This document shows positions 5,087 to 8,183 of a DNA stretch of 8,183 nucleotides, in pieces. Position 1 is the stretch's first letter. Each line of letters opens with the position of its first letter. A model generated the notes under the pieces. It was not told the origin of the DNA. It saw nothing but the letters and a program-made list of their open reading frames with translations, and searched no databases. The position numbers were made by a program, and so were the translations under genes. This DNA comes from Sediminispirochaeta sp. (GTDB taxonomy: Bacteria > Spirochaetota > Spirochaetia > DSM-16054 > Sediminispirochaetaceae): contig DSBN01000338.1 in NCBI GenBank assembly GCA_011046055.1, positions 1 to 8,183 on the forward strand. The letters are read 5' to 3'.

Positions 5087-6403
5087 TTATCGCTTCCGGT
5101 AGGCCCGAAGGGTGCCCGAAGAGATGCTCTCGAAGTCAGGGCTTTTAATCTCTTCATGATCACCGACGACCAATACACCACCGGGTTTTAACTTTTCAGA
5201 AAACTCCGCGACCAGTGCTTCCTGTTCCGCTTCTTTGAGAAATGACAAAAGGTCCCGACTGACAATCACGTCGACTTCCGGGAAGGGATTCGAATGGAGT
5301 ACGTTGTGATACTCAAAAAGAATCGCGTCGCGGATCTCCTTGGAAAATTGCAGTCCGTTTTTTCCCTCGCTGCTGTAATCGAGCATATATTCGGGCAGAT
5401 CCGGCTCTTGAAAGACCAAGTTCGGTGCGGTGGAGATGTTCATCAGATCCTGATCGTGAGCCCAGACCTTCAGGTGTACATCCGGGTACAGCTCCTTCAG
5501 TGCCACCGCCAACGAGTAGGTCTCGTAGCCCGGTCCGCAGCCGGGGTTCCACACCAGGAAGTTTCCTTCGTGATCGAAGTCAGAAAACAGCGCCTTGAAG
5601 GCGTCCCGGTAATCCTCGCCCCAAAACCGTTGATTGTACGCCGAAAAGAATGACGAAAGGAACTCCCTCGCATCCTGCTCCTCCTGCAACTGTACTTCTT
5701 TGCCATTCTCGCCGCGTATCTGCTTCCACCTATCGAAGCGGTCTTTTACCCACCTCCGGTTGTGATCCGTGACGTAGAATCCGAGGAAGGTCGCCAAGGT
5801 CTCGATCACGAAAGAGTAATCTACCTCCCCGGCGCGTTCGGCCTCGGCCTTCTCCCGCTCGGCTCCCCCCCTAGGTTCGCGGACCAGCTTTGGAGCGGGA
5901 CTGCTTGTTTTATCTTCCGTGTGATCGTCGAGTATACGTTCGACGTCCAAAATGAGATAGAGGCGGCCTTCATTTTCAACCACCCCTTTTATAAATTTGA
6001 TGTTGATATCACCGAAAATCGGGTGAGGTGGCTGGATGGTCTCCGAATTTATTCCGACAACCTTATCGATTGAATCAACAATTACTCCAATTAAAAAGTT
6101 GTCCAAACGGAGGATGATCATGTCCTCAAAACTCTGCTCACCCTGTTTGGCCGCCGGGAGGTTGAACATGATCCTCAAATCGATCATGGAAATAATGTCA
6201 CCCCGGAGGTTGTAGACCCCGCGGACAAAAGGTTCGGCGTTCGGGACGAAGGTAAAGCGCTTGGCCTTGGAGATCTCCTTGACCTTCATGATATCTATAC
6301 CGTAGTCCTTACCGGCCAAGGAAAAAGTAACCATCTTGTAGTCGATGTTCTCGACCTTCTCCGCCTCTTCCCGTCTTAATTCACCACTGCTAATTGTACT
6401 CAT
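5087..6403 (-). CDS. CheW coupling protein fused to a CheR-like methyltransferase domain
   Basis: This is a 438-residue two-domain protein. Residues about 20-158 are a CheW (SH3-like) domain with the typical VRGVYNLRGDI stretch (60-70), which would couple CheA to receptors in the array. A charged linker (about 159-195) leads to a CheR-like region (about 196-438). That region keeps the methyltransferase outline: VWNPGCGPGYETYS (284-297) in place of the usual W-S-A-x-C-S-x-G-E-E-P-Y-S loop, AHDQD (315-319), FEYHN (363-367), SRDLLSFL (382-389) where CRN-L-YF is usual, and LKPGG (405-409). Several conserved positions differ, so activity as a receptor methyltransferase is doubtful. CheW proteins of the same architecture occur in treponemes. 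The ATG at 6403 follows a GAGG Shine-Dalgarno at 4 nt spacing. It lies between cheA and cheX in one operon. The domain calls are firm; loss of catalysis is inference. Confidence 0.93.
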   Translation of the reverse strand: MSTISSGELRREEAEKVENIDYKMVTFSLAGKDYGIDIMKVKEISKAKRFTFVPNAEPFVRGVYNLRGDIISMIDLRIMFNLPAAKQGEQSFEDMIILRLDNFLIGVIVDSIDKVVGINSETIQPPHPIFGDINIKFIKGVVENEGRLYLILDVERILDDHTEDKTSSPAPKLVREPRGGAEREKAEAERAGEVDYSFVIETLATFLGFYVTDHNRRWVKDRFDRWKQIRGENGKEVQLQEEQDAREFLSSFFSAYNQRFWGEDYRDAFKALFSDFDHEGNFLVWNPGCGPGYETYSLAVALKELYPDVHLKVWAHDQDLMNISTAPNLVFQEPDLPEYMLDYSSEGKNGLQFSKEIRDAILFEYHNVLHSNPFPEVDVIVSRDLLSFLKEAEQEALVAEFSEKLKPGGVLVVGDHEEIKSPDFESISSGTLRAYRKR

Positions 6404-6461
6404 ATATCCTCACCCGTATCCCTATCAGGTACATTGACAATCATCGATCTTTGCATCTCGC

Positions 6462-8183
6462 TCAAGTAATCTGCGCCGAGCCCGACCGTCGATTTCTGTT
6501 CTCTATCTCCCGTCTCAGACCCAGATCTAATAGTTGACTTACATCGATTATCAAAGCAACGGTACCGTCACCCAGAATAGTCGCCCCGGCGATTCCCGGA
6601 GTGTTGGTATATTTGTCCCTAAGGGGTTTAATCACCACATCCTCTTCGCCGATCAGCGAGTCCACCATGAGTCCCATTTTTTTCTCACCGCTGCCCACGA
6701 TGACCACGTACTGGGTTTCGCGGTTCTCTTCAGTGGAGATTCCAAAGAGTCGGTTGAGCCTCAGCAGGGAGACCACGTCTTCCCGAACGTTGAACACTTC
6801 GTAATTGTCGATCATCTTCACGTCGCCCGCGTGAATACGGTGACTGTCGACCACCGAGGTGATCGGGATGGCGTATATTTCCTGGCCGACACGAATGAGC
6901 AAGCCCTGGATAATAGCCAGGGTCAAGGGGATCTTGATACTGATCCTGCTGCCCAGCCCCTTTTCGGACCAGACATTCACGTTGCCGTTGAGCTTCTCAA
7001 TCTGTTTCTTCACCACATCCAAACCTACCCCTCGGCCGGAGAGGTTGGTGACCTCTTTGGCCGTGGAGAAGCCCGGCTCGAATATCATGTTGAATGCTTC
7101 GATATCGCTGAGTTTTTTGTTCGGGTGTATCAGTCCGCGGTCAACGGCCTTGCGGTGCACCGATTCCACGTCGATCCCCTTGCCGTCGTCCTCGACCTCG
7201 ATGATGATCATGTTTCCTTCGTTGCTGGCTCGAAGTTGGACGTTGCCCTCGGGGTTCTTCCCCGCCGCCTTTCGCTCCTCCGGAGACTCAACTCCGTGAT
7301 CGATGGCGTTGCGTACGCAGTGGATCAGGGGATCGAGAAGATCCTCGATGACCGACTTGTCCAGCTCGGTATCCTCACCGTGTATCTCCAGATTGACCTT
7401 TTTGCCCACATCTTTGGAGACATCGCGTACCAAGCGGGGGAAACGGTTGAATATCTGGCTGATCGGAACCATTCGAATCTGCATCACGCCCTCTTGGAGG
7501 TCGCTGGTATTGCGGCTGAGATTCTGAGTGGTACTGCTGAATTCGTTTACCGCTGCTTTGAACTGCGCTTCGAAGGGGTCGAACATTCCGTACATTTCAC
7601 CGAAACGGTCGATCACCTCGCTCTTGATCTTTTTGATGGGTTCCCCTTTTTGAATCCGCTCCAAATAGAGGGGAAGACTCTCAAAGAGCTCACGGAGGGT
7701 GTCGTAATAGCTGCTTTTGATACCCGCCAACTGGGCCTGGGCTTCGAGAAACTTGCTGCTGATCTGATTGAATGTCGCTTTGGTGATCACCGCCTCACTG
7801 ACCAGGTTCAGAAGGTTGTCTATCCGCGCCGAATCGACGCGAAGGACTGAGCTGGCGCCGTTGCCCTTGCGCAGCTCCGCCTCTTTGCCTGACTTGGGAG
7901 CTGAGCTCTTTGCCTTTGGCGCAGCTTTCTCAGGAGCCTCCTCCTGGACCGCTGCTTCCTGCTCCGAAGTCTTGGCGACCTTCTCCTCGCTTGGGGTTTT
8001 CCGCGATGCCGCCGGCTTCGCCGATGGAGCCGGCCTGTTCTGCCTCGCCGGCTGGGCGGGTTCATTGGACATTTCGGCCTCCGCGTCCAGGGGGAGAACC
8101 TCGGTGTTCAGGACCACATCGGGGATATGTATCTTGTTGGCCACTTCCTCGCTGCCACTGTCGGTGGAGATATAGTAGTAGAC
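6462..8183 (-). CDS. cheA: Chemotaxis histidine kinase CheA, partial (N-terminus outside window)
   Basis: CheA is the cytoplasmic histidine kinase of the chemoreceptor array; it passes phosphate to CheY. The frame is open to the window edge (573 visible codons). The GTG at 8144-8142 is probably an internal valine, so the P1 phosphotransfer domain and its histidine lie outside. Counting from the edge, residues about 35-108 are a linker rich in Ala, Pro, Lys and Glu. The P3 dimerisation domain follows (about 113-240), then the P4 ATPase domain, with N box HCVRNAIDHG (288-297), G1 box DDGKGID (332-338), FEPGFSTA (368-375) and G2 box GRGVGLD (383-389). The CheW-like P5 domain runs from about 418 to the end. 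The ATP-binding motifs look intact. P3 is about twice the usual length. The stop is TGA and the next gene starts 58 nt downstream. Identification is secure; only the start is unknown. Confidence 0.97.
   Translation of the reverse strand, partial: VYYYISTDSGSEEVANKIHIPDVVLNTEVLPLDAEAEMSNEPAQPARQNRPAPSAKPAASRKTPSEEKVAKTSEQEAAVQEEAPEKAAPKAKSSAPKSGKEAELRKGNGASSVLRVDSARIDNLLNLVSEAVITKATFNQISSKFLEAQAQLAGIKSSYYDTLRELFESLPLYLERIQKGEPIKKIKSEVIDRFGEMYGMFDPFEAQFKAAVNEFSSTTQNLSRNTSDLQEGVMQIRMVPISQIFNRFPRLVRDVSKDVGKKVNLEIHGEDTELDKSVIEDLLDPLIHCVRNAIDHGVESPEERKAAGKNPEGNVQLRASNEGNMIIIEVEDDGKGIDVESVHRKAVDRGLIHPNKKLSDIEAFNMIFEPGFSTAKEVTNLSGRGVGLDVVKKQIEKLNGNVNVWSEKGLGSRISIKIPLTLAIIQGLLIRVGQEIYAIPITSVVDSHRIHAGDVKMIDNYEVFNVREDVVSLLRLNRLFGISTEENRETQYVVIVGSGEKKMGLMVDSLIGEEDVVIKPLRDKYTNTPGIAGATILGDGTVALIIDVSQLLDLGLRREIENRNRRSGSAQIT

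Noticed and set aside
4230..5102. A 290-codon plus-strand open frame opposite cheY and cheX
   Set aside because: It spans two well-identified minus-strand genes and their junction, and its translation looks like antisense noise rich in Ser and Thr.
6404..6461. A TTGACA hexamer on the plus strand between cheA and the CheW fusion gene
   Set aside because: No plus-strand gene follows and no matching -10 box is evident; the gap fits an ordinary operon junction.
6534..7850. A 438-codon open frame on the plus strand opposite cheA
   Set aside because: It is a shadow of cheA. The minus strand has all the histidine kinase motifs, while the plus-strand translation shows no recognisable domain.

Overview
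The window reads as part of a bacterial, most likely spirochaete, chromosome. All recognisable genes lie on the minus strand, so the biological order runs from high to low coordinates. The spirochaete call is an inference. It rests on a chemotaxis cluster in the order cheA - cheW fused to a CheR-like domain - cheX - cheY, as known from Treponema and its relatives, followed by a V/A-type ATPase operon of the kind spirochaetes carry. Base composition is moderately GC-rich, which points to an environmental or free-living spirochaete rather than Borrelia.

Region 1 (8183-4128) is a chemotaxis operon. It holds CheA without its N-terminus (cut by the window edge), a 438-residue CheW-CheR-like fusion, the CheX phosphatase, and a CheY response regulator with a short N-terminal extension. 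CheA and the CheW part would sit in the chemoreceptor array. CheA would phosphorylate CheY at Asp78, and CheX would remove the phosphate. Gaps between these genes are 58, 48 and 11 nt, so one transcript is likely.

Region 2 (4140-3984) is the 3' end of that transcript. A perfect 6-bp hairpin overlaps the end of cheY. A tRNA-Val(GAC) gene begins 9 nt after the cheY stop, and a good intrinsic terminator follows the tRNA. The tRNA anticodon loop has C instead of the nearly universal U at position 33.

Region 3 (3946-1) is the start of a V/A-type ATPase operon. It encodes a coiled-coil peripheral-stalk subunit (G/H type), subunit C (central-stalk adaptor), subunit I (membrane stator with the channel arginine) and subunit K (proteolipid rotor with the ion-binding glutamate). 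Their junctions are tight (5 nt, an ATGA overlap, then a structured 97-nt gap before K). The catalytic subunits A and B and the remaining stalk subunits are not in the window and presumably follow below position 1. An extended -10 box placed about 6 nt before the first ATG suggests an almost leaderless operon mRNA.

I found no mobile element, CRISPR array or defence system, and no plus-strand gene. The points most worth a second look are the degenerate CheR-like domain fused to CheW, the enlarged CheA dimerisation domain, the tRNA joined to the chemotaxis operon, and the possible leaderless start of the ATPase operon.
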